Assembly: GCF_900129875.1 (NCBI RefSeq)
Contig: NZ_FQXC01000001.1
Coordinates: 124,001-188,000, forward strand
Source: Marivita hallyeonensis
GTDB lineage: Bacteria > Pseudomonadota > Alphaproteobacteria > Rhodobacterales > Rhodobacteraceae
Length of the DNA stretch: 64,000 nt
Reading direction: 5' to 3'
Shown here: positions 10,201-19,575 of the stretch, in pieces
How the letters are laid out: every line of letters starts with the position of its first letter
Position numbering within the stretch: the first letter of the stretch is position 1
Made by a program: the position numbers and the translations under genes
The notes under the pieces: model-generated
Told to the model about the DNA's origin: nothing
The model's database searches: none
The model's input: only the letters and a program-made list of their open reading frames with translations

Positions 10201-10854
10201 TCAAACGATCTTGATGTTCGCCGCTTGCGCGTCCTTGACGAACTGATCCAGACCCTTGTCGGTCAGGACATGGTTCGCCATCGCCTTGATCACGCCCGGA
10301 GGGGCCGTTGCCACATCCGCGCCGATCTTGGCGCATTCGCTCATATGATTAGCCGACCGGATCGATGCCGCAAGAACCTGCGTCTCGAATCCGTAATTGT
10401 CGTAGATCTCGCGAATGTCGGCGATCAGGTCGAGACCATCCACGTTCAGATCGTCCAGCCGTCCGATGAACGGAGAAATAAACGTCGCCCCAGCTTTCGC
10501 AGCCAAGAGCGCCTGGTTGGCACTGAAACACAGGGTCACGTTCACCATCTTGCCTTCGTCCGTCAGCGTCTTGCACGCTTTCAGACCGTCCCAGGTCAGA
10601 GGCACCTTTACCGCGATGTTTTCCGCGATCTCGGCCAACTTGCGCCCTTCGGTGATCATGTCCTCCGCTTTGAGCGCAACAACTTCCGCAGATACCGGAC
10701 CAGCGACGAGATCGCAGATTTCCTTGGTCACTTCCAGGATGTCGCGTCCGGATTTCTTGATCAGCGACGGGTTGGTGGTCACACCGTCCACCATGCCCAG
10801 ATCATTCAACTCGGCGATGGCATCGATTTCAGCAGTGTCGACAAAGAATTTCAT
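10201..10854 (-). CDS. Transaldolase / fructose-6-phosphate aldolase family
   Basis: A 217-residue aldolase of the short transaldolase (TalC/FSA) group, acting in the non-oxidative pentose phosphate pathway. It begins [20 protein letters not shown] and has [10 protein letters not shown] and the Schiff-base lysine K83 in [10 protein letters not shown], with [11 protein letters not shown] further on. The start at 10854 is chosen from this family N-terminus; the longer frame runs into the priA promoter region. Whether it is a true transaldolase or an F6P aldolase cannot be decided by eye. Divergent from priA. Confidence 0.92.
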   Translation of the reverse strand: MKFFVDTAEIDAIAELNDLGMVDGVTTNPSLIKKSGRDILEVTKEICDLVAGPVSAEVVALKAEDMITEGRKLAEIAENIAVKVPLTWDGLKACKTLTDEGKMVNVTLCFSANQALLAAKAGATFISPFIGRLDDLNVDGLDLIADIREIYDNYGFETQVLAASIRSANHMSECAKIGADVATAPPGVIKAMANHVLTDKGLDQFVKDAQAANIKIV

Positions 10855-10932
10855 GGGGCTCGCTCCTCTCATGGGTTGGCCTTTCCTAACCAGCGCTTTA
10901 CCCCAGTGCAACAACCACCGAAAGCAGGAATG

Positions 10933-13131
10933 ATGGCGCTAACAGCCAGCTATTTCGATGAAGGCGCTCTGATCGGCGTACTGACAACGCAACCTCTGGA
11001 CCGCGTGCTCGACTACCGCGCGCCCGAGGGCGGCTGCCATATCGGGGCGTTTGTCGAGGTGCCGCTTGGTCCGCGCAAGGTGCTGGGCGTAGTCTGGAGC
11101 GCCGGGCGCGGGGACTACGACCTATCCAAGATCCGCTCGGTCATTCGGGTGCTCGATGCCGCGCCGATGCGCGAAGAACTCATGACCTTTCTGACGCGCG
11201 CGGGTGATTACACCCTGACACCCATGCCCGCCATGCTGCGTCTTGCCACCCGCGCGCCGGGACTGGGCGATCCGCCGTCGATGCGCAAGATCTACCGTTT
11301 GGGCGACACCACCCCCGACCGCATGACCGACGCCCGCACCCGCGTGCTCGACGTGCTGCGCGACATGGGCGGGCTGTCCCTGACGCTCAAGGAACTGGCC
11401 GAAGCGGCAGGCGTGACCACGTCCGTCGTCAAGGGCCTTGCCAAGCTGGGCGCCGTCCGCGAGGAAGACAGCCCGCGCGACACGCCGTTTCCAACGCTCG
11501 ACCCGACCTATGCGGGAAAGACACTCACCGACGATCAGGCAACAGCCTCGCAGATCCTGCGCGCCGCGGTTGCGACCCAAAGCTACGGCACGACACTCCT
11601 GAAAGGCGTGACAGGCTCTGGCAAGACCGAGGTCTATCTCGAAGCTGTCGCCGAATGTCTGTCCCAAGGCCGCCAGGCGCTGGTCCTGTTGCCCGAGATC
11701 GCGCTCACCGCAGAATTCCTGACGCGGGTCGAGGCCCGGTTCGGCGCGCGTCCGGCGGAATGGCATTCGGGGGTTACCATTACGGAACGCCGCCGCGTCT
11801 GGAAAATGACGGCGCAGGGCGGCGCGCAGCTTGTCGTGGGCGCGCGGTCGTCCCTGTTTCTCCCGTTCCGCGACCTCGGCTTGATCGTCGTCGATGAAGA
11901 GCACGACACATCCTACAAGCAAGAGGACGGCGTCTTGTACAATGCCCGCGACATGGCCGTGCTGCGCGCCTCGATCTGCGATGCGCAGGTGATCCTCGCC
12001 TCCGCCACGCCAAGCCTCGAATCCTGGGCCAATGCGGAGGCCGGCAAGTACACCAAACTCGAACTCACCTCTCGCTTCGGCGATGCCGTCCTGCCCGAAA
12101 TGCGCGCCATCGACATGCGCAGCGAAGAGCTTCCGGGGTCAAGCTGGATCAGCCCGACCCTGCAACGGGCGGTGCAGCAACGGCTCGACAACAAGGAACA
12201 GGCGCTCCTCTTCATAAACCGCCGGGGCTACGCGCCTGTCACCATCTGCCGCGCCTGCGGCCACCAGATCGGCTGCGACCATTGCGACGCGCGCATGGTC
12301 GAACACCGCTTCCTGAAACGTCTTGTCTGCCATCAATGCGGCGAGACCAAACCGCTGCCGACCGTATGCCCGTCTTGCGACGCCGAAGACCGCCTCGCCG
12401 CCGTCGGCCCGGGCGTCGAACGCTTGGCCGAAGAGGCCCAGACACTCTTCCCCGAAGCGCGTCTTGCGGTGCTGTCCTCGGACATGTTCGGCTCCGCTCG
12501 TGCCCTGAAGGCCGAGATCGAGACCATCGCCGAAGGTGGCGCAGACCTCATCATCGGTACGCAACTGGTCGCCAAAGGGCACAACTTCCCGCTGCTCACG
12601 CTGGTTGGCGTGATCGACGCGGATCTGGGTCTACAAGGGTCAGACCTGCGCGCGGCTGAGCGGACGTTTCAACTCATGCGCCAGGTCGCAGGCCGGGCGG
12701 GACGGGCCGATAAGCCTGGGCAGGCGCTCTTGCAGACCTTCCAGCCCGAACACCCCGTGATCCGCGCAATCCTGTCAGGGGACGAGAAAAACTTCTGGGC
12801 CGCGGAAGCCGACGAGCGCCGCGCCGCAGGGGTGCCGCCCTACGGCCGTCTCGCCGGGATCATCCTGTCCTCACCGGACGTGCAAGAGGTGTTCGACCTC
12901 GGCAACGCGCTCGCCCGAAACGACGCGCCGCTCCGTCGCGCAGGGGCGCAAGTCTTCGGCCCAGCCCCAGCGCCGATTGCCCGCGTCCGAGGCCGCCATC
13001 GCGTCCGCTTGCTTGTGAAAGCCCGGAAAGGCACCGCGCTGCAACCCGCCCTCGCAGCTTGGGTTGCACCCTTCAAGCTCAAGGGAGAACTGCGCATGGC
13101 CATCGATATCGACCCGCAGAGCTTTTACTGA
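10933..13131 (+). CDS. priA: Primosomal protein N', replication restart helicase
   Basis: 3'-5' DNA helicase that reloads the replisome at stalled forks. It is 732 residues, as expected. Walker A ([11 protein letters not shown]) lies at about residues 225-235, the DEEH box ([11 protein letters not shown]) at about 320, and the zinc-binding Cys cluster ([22 protein letters not shown]) at about 439-480. The ATG at 10933 has AGGA four bases upstream; the adjacent ATG at 10930 is equally in frame. The huge upstream frame extension is antisense to the transaldolase gene. Confidence 0.95.
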   Translation: MALTASYFDEGALIGVLTTQPLDRVLDYRAPEGGCHIGAFVEVPLGPRKVLGVVWSAGRGDYDLSKIRSVIRVLDAAPMREELMTFLTRAGDYTLTPMPAMLRLATRAPGLGDPPSMRKIYRLGDTTPDRMTDARTRVLDVLRDMGGLSLTLKELAEAAGVTTSVVKGLAKLGAVREEDSPRDTPFPTLDPTYAGKTLTDDQATASQILRAAVATQSYGTTLLKGVTGSGKTEVYLEAVAECLSQGRQALVLLPEIALTAEFLTRVEARFGARPAEWHSGVTITERRRVWKMTAQGGAQLVVGARSSLFLPFRDLGLIVVDEEHDTSYKQEDGVLYNARDMAVLRASICDAQVILASATPSLESWANAEAGKYTKLELTSRFGDAVLPEMRAIDMRSEELPGSSWISPTLQRAVQQRLDNKEQALLFINRRGYAPVTICRACGHQIGCDHCDARMVEHRFLKRLVCHQCGETKPLPTVCPSCDAEDRLAAVGPGVERLAEEAQTLFPEARLAVLSSDMFGSARALKAEIETIAEGGADLIIGTQLVAKGHNFPLLTLVGVIDADLGLQGSDLRAAERTFQLMRQVAGRAGRADKPGQALLQTFQPEHPVIRAILSGDEKNFWAAEADERRAAGVPPYGRLAGIILSSPDVQEVFDLGNALARNDAPLRRAGAQVFGPAPAPIARVRGRHRVRLLVKARKGTALQPALAAWVAPFKLKGELRMAIDIDPQSFY

Positions 13132-13201
13132 CCTCTTAATGCGCGAATGTCCGGAGCGAGCCCGTCATGGACATTTCGGCACGTGCCAATACACATGCCG
13201 T

Positions 13202-14413
13202 ATGTCGATGATCCAAGATCTAGAGCAAATTGTGAGAGCGGTTCTGCCGACCGACCCCAGCTTCCGAGACATCGGAAGCGAGGACATGGATCGTCACATC
13301 AACGTAGCCCGGCAGAATGCGCTCGCGAACGAGAAGGACGAATTCCTCCTTTCTCTGATGCGACTCCTGGCCTTGCCTGCGAACGGCCACACACGCTTGA
13401 TCCCGAACGATGCCATCTCGGTTCTCCCTCTGAGGTTCGTGACCATCGGTACCTCAGTCCGCCTGCTCGATGCCGCGTCCGGTTTCGCTGAGGCGATTGG
13501 AGGTGAATTGGTTTCCATCAATGGTATTCCCGTGAGCGAGATCGAAGTCGCGTCCGATAAGTTTCTGGCGGGGACGAAACAACGAAAACGCGTCATCGGG
13601 CCGATCCTTTTCGCTTGGCCAAGCGCATTGAAACGCTTGAGTGTTTTGTCCGGCGACGACACAATCGAATTCCGGGTGCGCAATGAGGCGGGACGGATCA
13701 GCGAACTGGTTGTGGATACAGCCAATAGGATTTCTGGGTCCGTGTTCTACCCGCGAAACGAGCATGGGAAAGCCGACGCTTCCTGGTTTCCCAAGTCCTT
13801 TCTGGAGATCAAGGATTTCGGCCAGCGCGGTCTGCTGTTGGTCCTTCCGAGCTTCTTCGATCCCGGTGGAATTGATCTATCGAATGCGGTGTCCGAGGCG
13901 GCGGACCGCGTTAGATCGCGCCCCGGCACCCCCATTCTTGTTGACGTTCGAGGAAACACGGGCGGCAATTTTCTTCGAACCATGCCGTTGATCGACGCGA
14001 TTTCGGACGGCGCAAAAGACCGACGGGTTGGATTGCTTGTCGACAAGTTCACCTTCTCCGCCGCTATCGTATTCGTCGCCATCCTGAAACACCGTCTCGG
14101 AGCACGGCTCAAACTTATCGGGGAAGAGATGGGGGACGGTCTGACATTCTTTGCGGAAGGGGGAACAACCGACCTGTCGTCCAGTGGCGCGGTGATCCGG
14201 TACTCATCGGCCTTTCATGATTGGGCTGGAGGTCGTGTCGACGAAACCACGCCAAGCGAGATCGCCGAAAAGATCGTCGCGGTCGGGACACTTGAACTGG
14301 ACCGTAGTTGGATCGCAAATTCGGACGATGTTGAATCGCTGGATCGGTTCTGCCTGGAGATGCTCGACAGCCTGCACACCTCGACGAAGGAAAGCAAAGT
14401 CCGGCGCACCTGA
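13202..14413 (+). CDS. S41-like (tail-specific protease-type) protein, no signal peptide
   Basis: A 403-residue protein with the fold signals of the C-terminal-processing protease S41 family: a PDZ-like region (GGELVSINGIPVSEIE), then DVRGNTGG near residues 248-255 and a candidate nucleophile S286 in KFTFSAAIVFVA. Family serines usually sit in a similar (T/S)xSAxE context; here the following Glu is replaced by Ile. I see no signal peptide or membrane anchor, which is unusual because most S41 proteases act in the periplasm. The start is uncertain: the ATG at 13202 or 13208 suits best, and no strong ribosome-binding site is seen. Substrate unknown. Confidence 0.65.
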   Translation: MSMIQDLEQIVRAVLPTDPSFRDIGSEDMDRHINVARQNALANEKDEFLLSLMRLLALPANGHTRLIPNDAISVLPLRFVTIGTSVRLLDAASGFAEAIGGELVSINGIPVSEIEVASDKFLAGTKQRKRVIGPILFAWPSALKRLSVLSGDDTIEFRVRNEAGRISELVVDTANRISGSVFYPRNEHGKADASWFPKSFLEIKDFGQRGLLLVLPSFFDPGGIDLSNAVSEAADRVRSRPGTPILVDVRGNTGGNFLRTMPLIDAISDGAKDRRVGLLVDKFTFSAAIVFVAILKHRLGARLKLIGEEMGDGLTFFAEGGTTDLSSSGAVIRYSSAFHDWAGGRVDETTPSEIAEKIVAVGTLELDRSWIANSDDVESLDRFCLEMLDSLHTSTKESKVRRT

Positions 14414-14462
14414 CCTGCCGTCAAACCTTAATGAACAGTAAATAGGTCCGATCCGGTCCAAA

Positions 14463-14480
14463 TGTTTCGCGCGCGAAACA
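14463..14480. promoter_or_regulatory. 18-bp palindrome inside a larger inverted repeat
   Basis: TGTTTCGCG/CGCGAAACA is a perfect palindrome. It is enclosed by CCTGACCT (14409-14416) and AGGTCAGG (14483-14490), which are also complementary, so the transcript can fold into a nested structure between the S41-like gene and sppA. Could be an operator, or a terminator without a T tract. Confidence 0.4.
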
Positions 14481-14589
14481 ATAGGTCAGGGTGTGCTCCC
14501 TTTTGCCAACGGCGGCAGCCGCCCCACACCGTCCGCATATTTCCGTCCATGCCTTGTATGCCCCCGGTCGCCATTCTACATGGGCCTGC

Positions 14590-15387
14590 ATGAAGCGCTT
14601 TATCCCCTTTATGAAATCGGACCCGGTCGTGTCTGTGGTCCGGTTGCAAGGCACCATTGCGGCAGGCACGCGCGGTACGCTGAGCGACGCCAGCTTGCGC
14701 GGTATGCTGGAGAAGGCGTTCCGCAAGGGCAAGCCCGCAGCGGTCGCGCTCGAGATCAACTCTCCCGGGGGGAGCCCCGCGCAAAGCTCTTTGATCGGTG
14801 CGCGCATCCGGCGCCTGGCCGAAGAGCACGAAGTGCCGGTTTACGCCTTTGTCGAAGATGTCGCCGCGTCCGGCGGATACTGGATCGCCAGCGCCGCGGA
14901 TGAGATCTTTGCCGATCAAAGCTCTATCCTCGGTTCGATCGGCGTCATCTCCGCGAGCTTCGGCGCACATGTGTTCCTGCAACGCCAGGGCATCGAACGG
15001 CGCGTCTATACTGCTGGCAAATCGAAATCTATGCTCGATCCGTTCAAGCCCGAAACCGAAGAGGATGTCGCGCGTCTGAACAAGTTGCTTGGCCAGTTGC
15101 ACGACACGTTCATCAATCAGGTCAAAACCAGCCGTGGCGACAAGCTGGCCGATGACCCTGACCTGTTCACAGGAGAAGTCTGGATCGGCCAGCACGCGGT
15201 CGACGTGGGTCTGGCCGACGCCGTTGGTCATTTGGTCCCGGTGATGAAAGAGCGTTTCGGAGACAAGGTTCAGTTTCGCCGCTACGAACAGCGCCGGCCG
15301 TTCTTTGCCCGTTTCGGTGCGCAACTGACACAGGATGCGCTTGTCGCCCTTGAAGAACGCGCCGAATTCGCGCGGTACGGTCTGTAG
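14590..15387 (+). CDS. sppA: Signal peptide peptidase SppA-type S49 protease
   Basis: A 265-residue short-form S49 peptidase that degrades leftover signal peptides or membrane-associated peptides. LEINSPGGSPAQS at about 55-66 and the nucleophile S94 in VAASGGYWIAS are clear; lysines follow in TAGKSKSMLDPFKP. GSIGVISASFGAH is also typical. There is no strong N-terminal membrane anchor from the ATG at 14590, so it may be peripheral or cytoplasmic. It is followed 2 bp later by the small Cys-rich protein gene and then the antiporter, probably one transcript. Confidence 0.88.
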   Translation: MKRFIPFMKSDPVVSVVRLQGTIAAGTRGTLSDASLRGMLEKAFRKGKPAAVALEINSPGGSPAQSSLIGARIRRLAEEHEVPVYAFVEDVAASGGYWIASAADEIFADQSSILGSIGVISASFGAHVFLQRQGIERRVYTAGKSKSMLDPFKPETEEDVARLNKLLGQLHDTFINQVKTSRGDKLADDPDLFTGEVWIGQHAVDVGLADAVGHLVPVMKERFGDKVQFRRYEQRRPFFARFGAQLTQDALVALEERAEFARYGL

Positions 15388-15389
15388 AC

Positions 15390-15557
15390 GTGATCACCAA
15401 GATCGTTTTCCTCTTCCTCATTTTCATGGGTGTGCTTGCCATGTTCGGCAAGCTGCGCCTGCCCGGCGCGAAGCGCCTTGCCAGCAAGAAATGCCCGAAT
15501 TGCGGACGCTACCGCATCGGCAAGGGGCCGTGCCCCTGTTCGGGGAAGGCATCCTGA
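15390..15557 (+). CDS. Small membrane protein with Cys-rich tail (55 aa)
   Basis: A GTG-started 55-residue frame between sppA and the antiporter. Residues 4-19 form one membrane helix (IVFLFLIFMGVLAMF), followed by a basic linker and a tail with four cysteines, CPNCGRYRIGKGPCPCSG, arranged like a small zinc ribbon. It starts 2 bp after the sppA stop, and its stop lies 1 bp before the antiporter ATG. This tight packing and the Cys pattern argue that it is real. I recall similar short proteins in Rhodobacteraceae, without assigned function. Confidence 0.75.
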   Translation: MITKIVFLFLIFMGVLAMFGKLRLPGAKRLASKKCPNCGRYRIGKGPCPCSGKAS

Positions 15558-15558
15558 T

Positions 15559-16518
15559 ATGCTGATGATCTGGGGGGGCGTTGCTGTCGGGCTGGTGATC
15601 CTGTTGCTTGCAGGCGACGCGCTGGTGAAAGGCGCGGTCAACCTGTCACTTCGGATCGGCATTCCCGCCCTCATCGTCAGCCTGACGGTGGTCGCCTTCG
15701 GCACCTCTGCGCCAGAGCTTCTGATCTCGATCAAAGCCGCGCTCGACAATGTGCCGGGCATCGCCTTGGGCAATGTCGTTGGGTCCAACACTGCCAATAT
15801 CCTGCTCGTCCTAGGTGTTCCCGCGCTCTTGGCGGTCATGCACACAAGCCAGTGCAACACGCGCAAGAGCTATGTCATCATGCTGTTGGCGTCGGTGCTG
15901 TTTATCGGCCTCGCGTTTCGCGGCATCTTCGATTTTTGGGCGGGACTGGTGCTTTTGGCGGTGCTGGCGGTGATCCTGGGGGACTCGATCCGCGAGGCTC
16001 TGGCACATCGCCGCGCTGTTCAGAACGGCGAGGGTGACGACGAGGAAGAGCCGGAGGGCGCGGACCCGAGCATGCCTTGGTGGAAGATCATTCTCTTCCT
16101 GCTTCTCGGTCTGATCGGTTTGCCTTTGGGGGCGGACCTGCTGGTCGACAGCTCTGTACAGATCGCGAAAATCTTCGGTGTCAGCGATACCGTCATCGGT
16201 CTGACCCTTGTGGCGCTCGGGACGTCCTTGCCCGAATTGGCCACCACGGTGATGGCGGCGCTGCGCCGTCAGGCGGATGTGGCGCTGGGCAACGTGATCG
16301 GGTCGAACATGTTCAACCTTCTTGCCATCATCGGGGTTGCTTCGCTGATTGCACCGATTCCGGTCGATCCGGAATTCCTGCGGTTCGATCTGTGGGTGAT
16401 GCTGGGCGCATCGATCCTGATTTTCCCGCTGGTCTTCCTGAGCCGTGACCTCACGCGGATCTGGGGTGTGATCTTGTCGGCGCTTTATCTGGGCTACATT
16501 GCGCTTGTCATCATCTAA
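15559..16518 (+). CDS. Calcium/sodium antiporter (CaCA family, YrbG-like)
   Basis: A 319-residue cation antiporter of the inner membrane with two inverted halves. The two alpha-repeat motifs are complete: GTSAPELLIS with GNVVGSNTANILL in the first half and GTSLPELATT with GNVIGSNMFNLLAIIG in the second. A charged cytoplasmic loop (GEGDDEEEPEGADPS) separates the halves. The ATG at 15559 is chosen; the longer frame lies over the small Cys gene. Probably co-transcribed with sppA and the 55-residue protein, and 15 bp before the SDR gene. Confidence 0.92.
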   Translation: MLMIWGGVAVGLVILLLAGDALVKGAVNLSLRIGIPALIVSLTVVAFGTSAPELLISIKAALDNVPGIALGNVVGSNTANILLVLGVPALLAVMHTSQCNTRKSYVIMLLASVLFIGLAFRGIFDFWAGLVLLAVLAVILGDSIREALAHRRAVQNGEGDDEEEPEGADPSMPWWKIILFLLLGLIGLPLGADLLVDSSVQIAKIFGVSDTVIGLTLVALGTSLPELATTVMAALRRQADVALGNVIGSNMFNLLAIIGVASLIAPIPVDPEFLRFDLWVMLGASILIFPLVFLSRDLTRIWGVILSALYLGYIALVII

Positions 16519-16533
16519 GGGCAGGGACGTGCG

Positions 16534-17313
16534 ATGAAGAAGGCTTTGGTCACCGGTGCGGGAAAACGTCTGGGTCGGGCGATGGCGCTTTACCTCGCGG
16601 ATCGCGGGTTCGACATTGTGGTGCATTACTCAAGCTCGGACGATGCGGCCGAGGAGGTGGCGGAGATGATCCGTACGAAAGGCCGCGCCGCCTGTACGGT
16701 GCAGGCCGATCTGCTGAGCGAGGCGGACACGCAGGCGCTTGTGCCAAACGCCATCGATGGGCTGGGTGGTCCGCTGACCGTTCTCATCAACAACGCGTCG
16801 ATATTCGAATACGACAATATCGAAACGGCAACGCGGGAGAACTGGGATCGGCATCTCGAAAGCAACCTGCGCGCGCCGTTTGTGCTGACGCAGGCGCTCG
16901 CCGCACAGTTGCCCGAACCCGAGACGGATGACAGGGGTGAGCCGGTGGCGCAGGGTCTGGTCGTGAACATGATCGACCAGCGCGTGCGCAAGCTGACGCC
17001 GGAATTCATGACGTATACCATCGCGAAGATGGGTCTCTGGGCCTTCACGCAGACCGCGGCACAGGCGCTGGCGCCGAAGTGCCGGGTGAACGCAATCGGT
17101 CCCGGACCGACGCTGCGTGGGGGGCGGCAAAGCGAAGAGCATTTCGCGAAACAACGTGCTGCCACCGTTCTGGAGAGGGGCGCAAACACGTCTGATATCA
17201 CGGGCGCTTTGGGGTATTTCCTCGACGCGCCGGCGGTCACAGGGCAGCTGCTTTGCGTGGATGGCGGACAGCACCTGGCATGGCAGACACCCGACGTGAT
17301 CGGTGTCGAATGA
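16534..17313 (+). CDS. SDR oxidoreductase, pteridine-reductase-like
   Basis: A 259-residue short-chain dehydrogenase. The dinucleotide motif is TGAGKRLG (residues 8-15), matching the TGxxxRxG form of pteridine reductases rather than the usual TGxxxGxG. NNAS is at 86-89. The catalytic triad is D148 (in NMID), Y161 and K165, so the usual Ser is replaced by Asp, again as in pteridine reductases. A role in reducing dihydropteridines (FolM-like) is therefore plausible; this is inference from residues only. It lies upstream of uvrC, separated by a 311-bp AT-rich gap. Confidence 0.82.
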   Translation: MKKALVTGAGKRLGRAMALYLADRGFDIVVHYSSSDDAAEEVAEMIRTKGRAACTVQADLLSEADTQALVPNAIDGLGGPLTVLINNASIFEYDNIETATRENWDRHLESNLRAPFVLTQALAAQLPEPETDDRGEPVAQGLVVNMIDQRVRKLTPEFMTYTIAKMGLWAFTQTAAQALAPKCRVNAIGPGPTLRGGRQSEEHFAKQRAATVLERGANTSDITGALGYFLDAPAVTGQLLCVDGGQHLAWQTPDVIGVE

Positions 17314-17440
17314 TGCACAGCGCGTGCAAGTTTTGCACTGCTCAAGTTGACGTTACGAGACCGTTACAAAAGTGTTAATGTTTTCAGCTACTTGTTGCGA
17401 CGTTCAAAAAATACAATTCAATATCAATCACTTACATACG

Positions 17441-17457
17441 TGCCTAAAAATTAGGCA
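17441..17457. promoter_or_regulatory. Inverted repeat TGCCTAA-AAA-TTAGGCA
   Basis: Perfect 7-bp arms with a 3-base A spacer, in the AT-rich gap before uvrC. It has the size and symmetry of a dimeric regulator's operator. The regulator is not identifiable. Confidence 0.45.
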
Positions 17458-17518
17458 ACTCAGGGAAGCCGCCAGAATACAATGGAAAAATCCACCTGAG
17501 CGAAAGTTCTCCGCAGAG

Positions 17519-17527
17519 TTATCCACA
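17519..17527 (+). promoter_or_regulatory. DnaA-box consensus TTATCCACA
   Basis: Exact match to the 9-mer DnaA box, in an AT-rich gene-free region. I see only one, so this is more likely a regulatory DnaA site, or chance, than an origin. Confidence 0.4.
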
Positions 17528-17624
17528 GATTCCGTGGATGCCTTAGTGGTTGCGCTACCAGTTCACATTGTGCAGCCAGTGATCCAGAATCAGACGCGAG
17601 CCAAAACTGTAAATCCATCGTGAC

Positions 17625-19490
17625 ATGACCGACAAAACCGATACAGAAAACCTGACAGGTCATGCCTGCATTCAGAGCTATCTGAAGACGCTCGACCAGA
17701 GTCCGGGCGTCTACCGGATGCTCGATGCGCAGGCGCGGGTGCTGTATGTCGGCAAGGCGCGCAACCTCAAGGCGCGGGTGTCGAATTACGCACGCCCGGC
17801 GGGTCATTCGGGACGCATTGCGAGGATGATCTCCGAGACGGCGTCGATGATGTTCCTGACAACGCGGACGGAAACCGAAGCGCTGCTGCTGGAACAGAAT
17901 CTCATCAAGCAGCTCAAACCGCGCTACAACGTGCTGCTGCGCGACGACAAGTCTTTCCCGAATATCCACGTCACCGATCACGCCTTCCCCATGATCCACA
18001 AGCATCGCGGAGCCAAAAAGGAAAAGGGCGCGTATTACGGACCGTTCGCCAGTGCGGGCGCCGTGAACCGGACGCTGAACCAGTTGCAGAAGGTCTTCCT
18101 GCTGCGCAACTGCTCGGACCCGATGTTCGAAAGCCGGACGCGGCCCTGTTTGCTCTACCAGATCAAGCGCTGCTCGGCGCCGTGCGTCGGGAAAGTCTCT
18201 GAGGCGGAATATGCCGAGAGCGTGAAAGACGCGCAGCGGTTTCTGTCGGGCAAGTCGACCAACGTGCAGGAAACACTCGCCAAGCAGATGGCGCAGGCGT
18301 CGGAAGAGATGGAGTTCGAACGCGCCGCCGCGCTGCGGGATCGTATCCGCGCACTGACGCAGGTGCAGACGGCCCAAGGCATCAACCCGCGCGGCGTGAC
18401 CGAAGCGGACGTGATTGCGCTGCATCTCGAAAAGGGGCAGGCCTGCGTGCAGGTCTTTTTCATCCGGGCGAACCAGAACTGGGGAAACCGAGATTTCTAC
18501 CCGCGCGTCGGCCCGGACGTGGAAGAAGCCGAGGTGCTGGAAGCCTTTCTGGGACAGTTCTACGACACCAAGGAACCGCCGCGCCTGATCCTTCTGTCGC
18601 ATCCGATCGAAAACGACGATCTGATGTGCGAGGCGTTGTCCGACAAGCTGGGACGCAAGGTCGAGATCGCGGTGCCGATGCGCGGCGAGAAGTCGGAGCT
18701 GGTGGACGGCGCCTTGCGCAACGCGCGCGAGTCGCTGGCGCGGCGGATGGCCGAGACGGCCACGCAGGCGAAGCTGTTGCGTGGCGTGGCGGAAGCCTTC
18801 GATCTGGACGCGCCGCCGCAGCGGATCGAAGTCTACGACAACAGCCACATTCAGGGCACGAACGCCGTTGGCGCGATGATCGTGGCGGGGCCGGAAGGCT
18901 TCATCAAGAACCAGTACCGCAAGTTCAACATCAAGGGCGAAGAGCTGACCCCTGGTGACGATTTCGGCATGATGAAAGAGGTGCTGACCCGGCGCTTCAA
19001 GCGATTGCTCAAGGAAGACCCGGATCGGGACAAGGGTCTGTGGCCCGATCTTTTGCTGATTGACGGCGGGGCCGGGCAAGTGTCAGCGGTGGCCGGGATC
19101 ATGGCCGAATACGGTGTCGAGGACGTGCCGATGGTGGGTGTCGCCAAGGGCGTCGACCGCGATGCGGGCAAGGAAGAGTTCCACAGGATCGGCACGCGCC
19201 CGTTTGCGCTGCGCCACAACGATCCGGTTTTGTATTTCATCCAGCGACTGCGCGACGAGGCACACCGGTTTGCCATCGGAACGCATCGCGCGAAACGGGC
19301 GAAGTCACAGATGGCCAACCCTCTGGACGAGATCCAGGGTGTGGGTGCGTCACGCAAGCGGGCGCTACTGGCGCATTTCGGGTCGGCCAAGGCCGTGAGC
19401 CGGGCGAACCTGGCGGACCTGAAGGCGGTCGAGGGCGTCAGCGAGGCCTTGGCCGAGCGCATCTACGGCTTCTTCCACGAAAACGGCTGA
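17625..19490 (+). CDS. uvrC: UvrABC excinuclease subunit C
   Basis: Makes both incisions in nucleotide excision repair. It is 621 residues with all domains in order: GIY-YIG nuclease near residues 25-100 ([20 protein letters not shown]), the Cys-containing linker, a UVR domain ([20 protein letters not shown]), the RNase H-like endonuclease half ([26 protein letters not shown]) and C-terminal helix-hairpin-helices ([31 protein letters not shown]). An intrinsic terminator follows. Confidence 0.96.
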   Translation: MTDKTDTENLTGHACIQSYLKTLDQSPGVYRMLDAQARVLYVGKARNLKARVSNYARPAGHSGRIARMISETASMMFLTTRTETEALLLEQNLIKQLKPRYNVLLRDDKSFPNIHVTDHAFPMIHKHRGAKKEKGAYYGPFASAGAVNRTLNQLQKVFLLRNCSDPMFESRTRPCLLYQIKRCSAPCVGKVSEAEYAESVKDAQRFLSGKSTNVQETLAKQMAQASEEMEFERAAALRDRIRALTQVQTAQGINPRGVTEADVIALHLEKGQACVQVFFIRANQNWGNRDFYPRVGPDVEEAEVLEAFLGQFYDTKEPPRLILLSHPIENDDLMCEALSDKLGRKVEIAVPMRGEKSELVDGALRNARESLARRMAETATQAKLLRGVAEAFDLDAPPQRIEVYDNSHIQGTNAVGAMIVAGPEGFIKNQYRKFNIKGEELTPGDDFGMMKEVLTRRFKRLLKEDPDRDKGLWPDLLLIDGGAGQVSAVAGIMAEYGVEDVPMVGVAKGVDRDAGKEEFHRIGTRPFALRHNDPVLYFIQRLRDEAHRFAIGTHRAKRAKSQMANPLDEIQGVGASRKRALLAHFGSAKAVSRANLADLKAVEGVSEALAERIYGFFHENG

Positions 19491-19504
19491 GCGTCATCGC
19501 ATTG

Positions 19505-19531
19505 TGTGTGCTGCGCACACGCAGATTTTTT
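19505..19531 (+). terminator. Intrinsic terminator of uvrC
   Basis: GTGTGC-TGC-GCACAC stem-loop followed by a run of six T (ATTTTTTG), 15 bp after the uvrC stop. Confidence 0.6.
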
Positions 19532-19542
19532 GATTTGCCTCC

Positions 19543-19575
19543 GGCGGGGATATTTCAGGCCGGAAGAAGATCAGG
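19543..19575 (+). repeat. Intergenic repeat element, copy 1
   Basis: GC-rich block, TATTT, then GAAGAAGATCAGG. The last bases include the reverse complement of the thioesterase stop. It resembles copies at 54696-54723 and 62628-62658 in the same orientation. Confidence 0.5.

Larger units (their letters stand above)
17314..17624. other. 311-bp AT-rich gene-free stretch upstream of uvrC
   Basis: No convincing gene. It is clearly more AT-rich than the flanks and holds several symmetric elements: TGCAA-GTT-TTGCA (17325-17337), TGCCTAA-AAA-TTAGGCA (17441-17457), and a perfect DnaA-box sequence TTATCCACA (17519-17527) within ATCCAC...GTGGAT. It must contain the uvrC promoter. I found no exact alphaproteobacterial LexA box in it. 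Confidence 0.6.

Noticed and set aside
17314-17624. Chromosomal replication origin
   Set aside because: Only one exact DnaA box was seen, and no dnaA, hemE, parAB or gid genes are nearby. Kept only as a regulatory DnaA site.
17460-19079. 539-residue open frame on the minus strand
   Set aside because: Antisense to uvrC, which has all expected domains.
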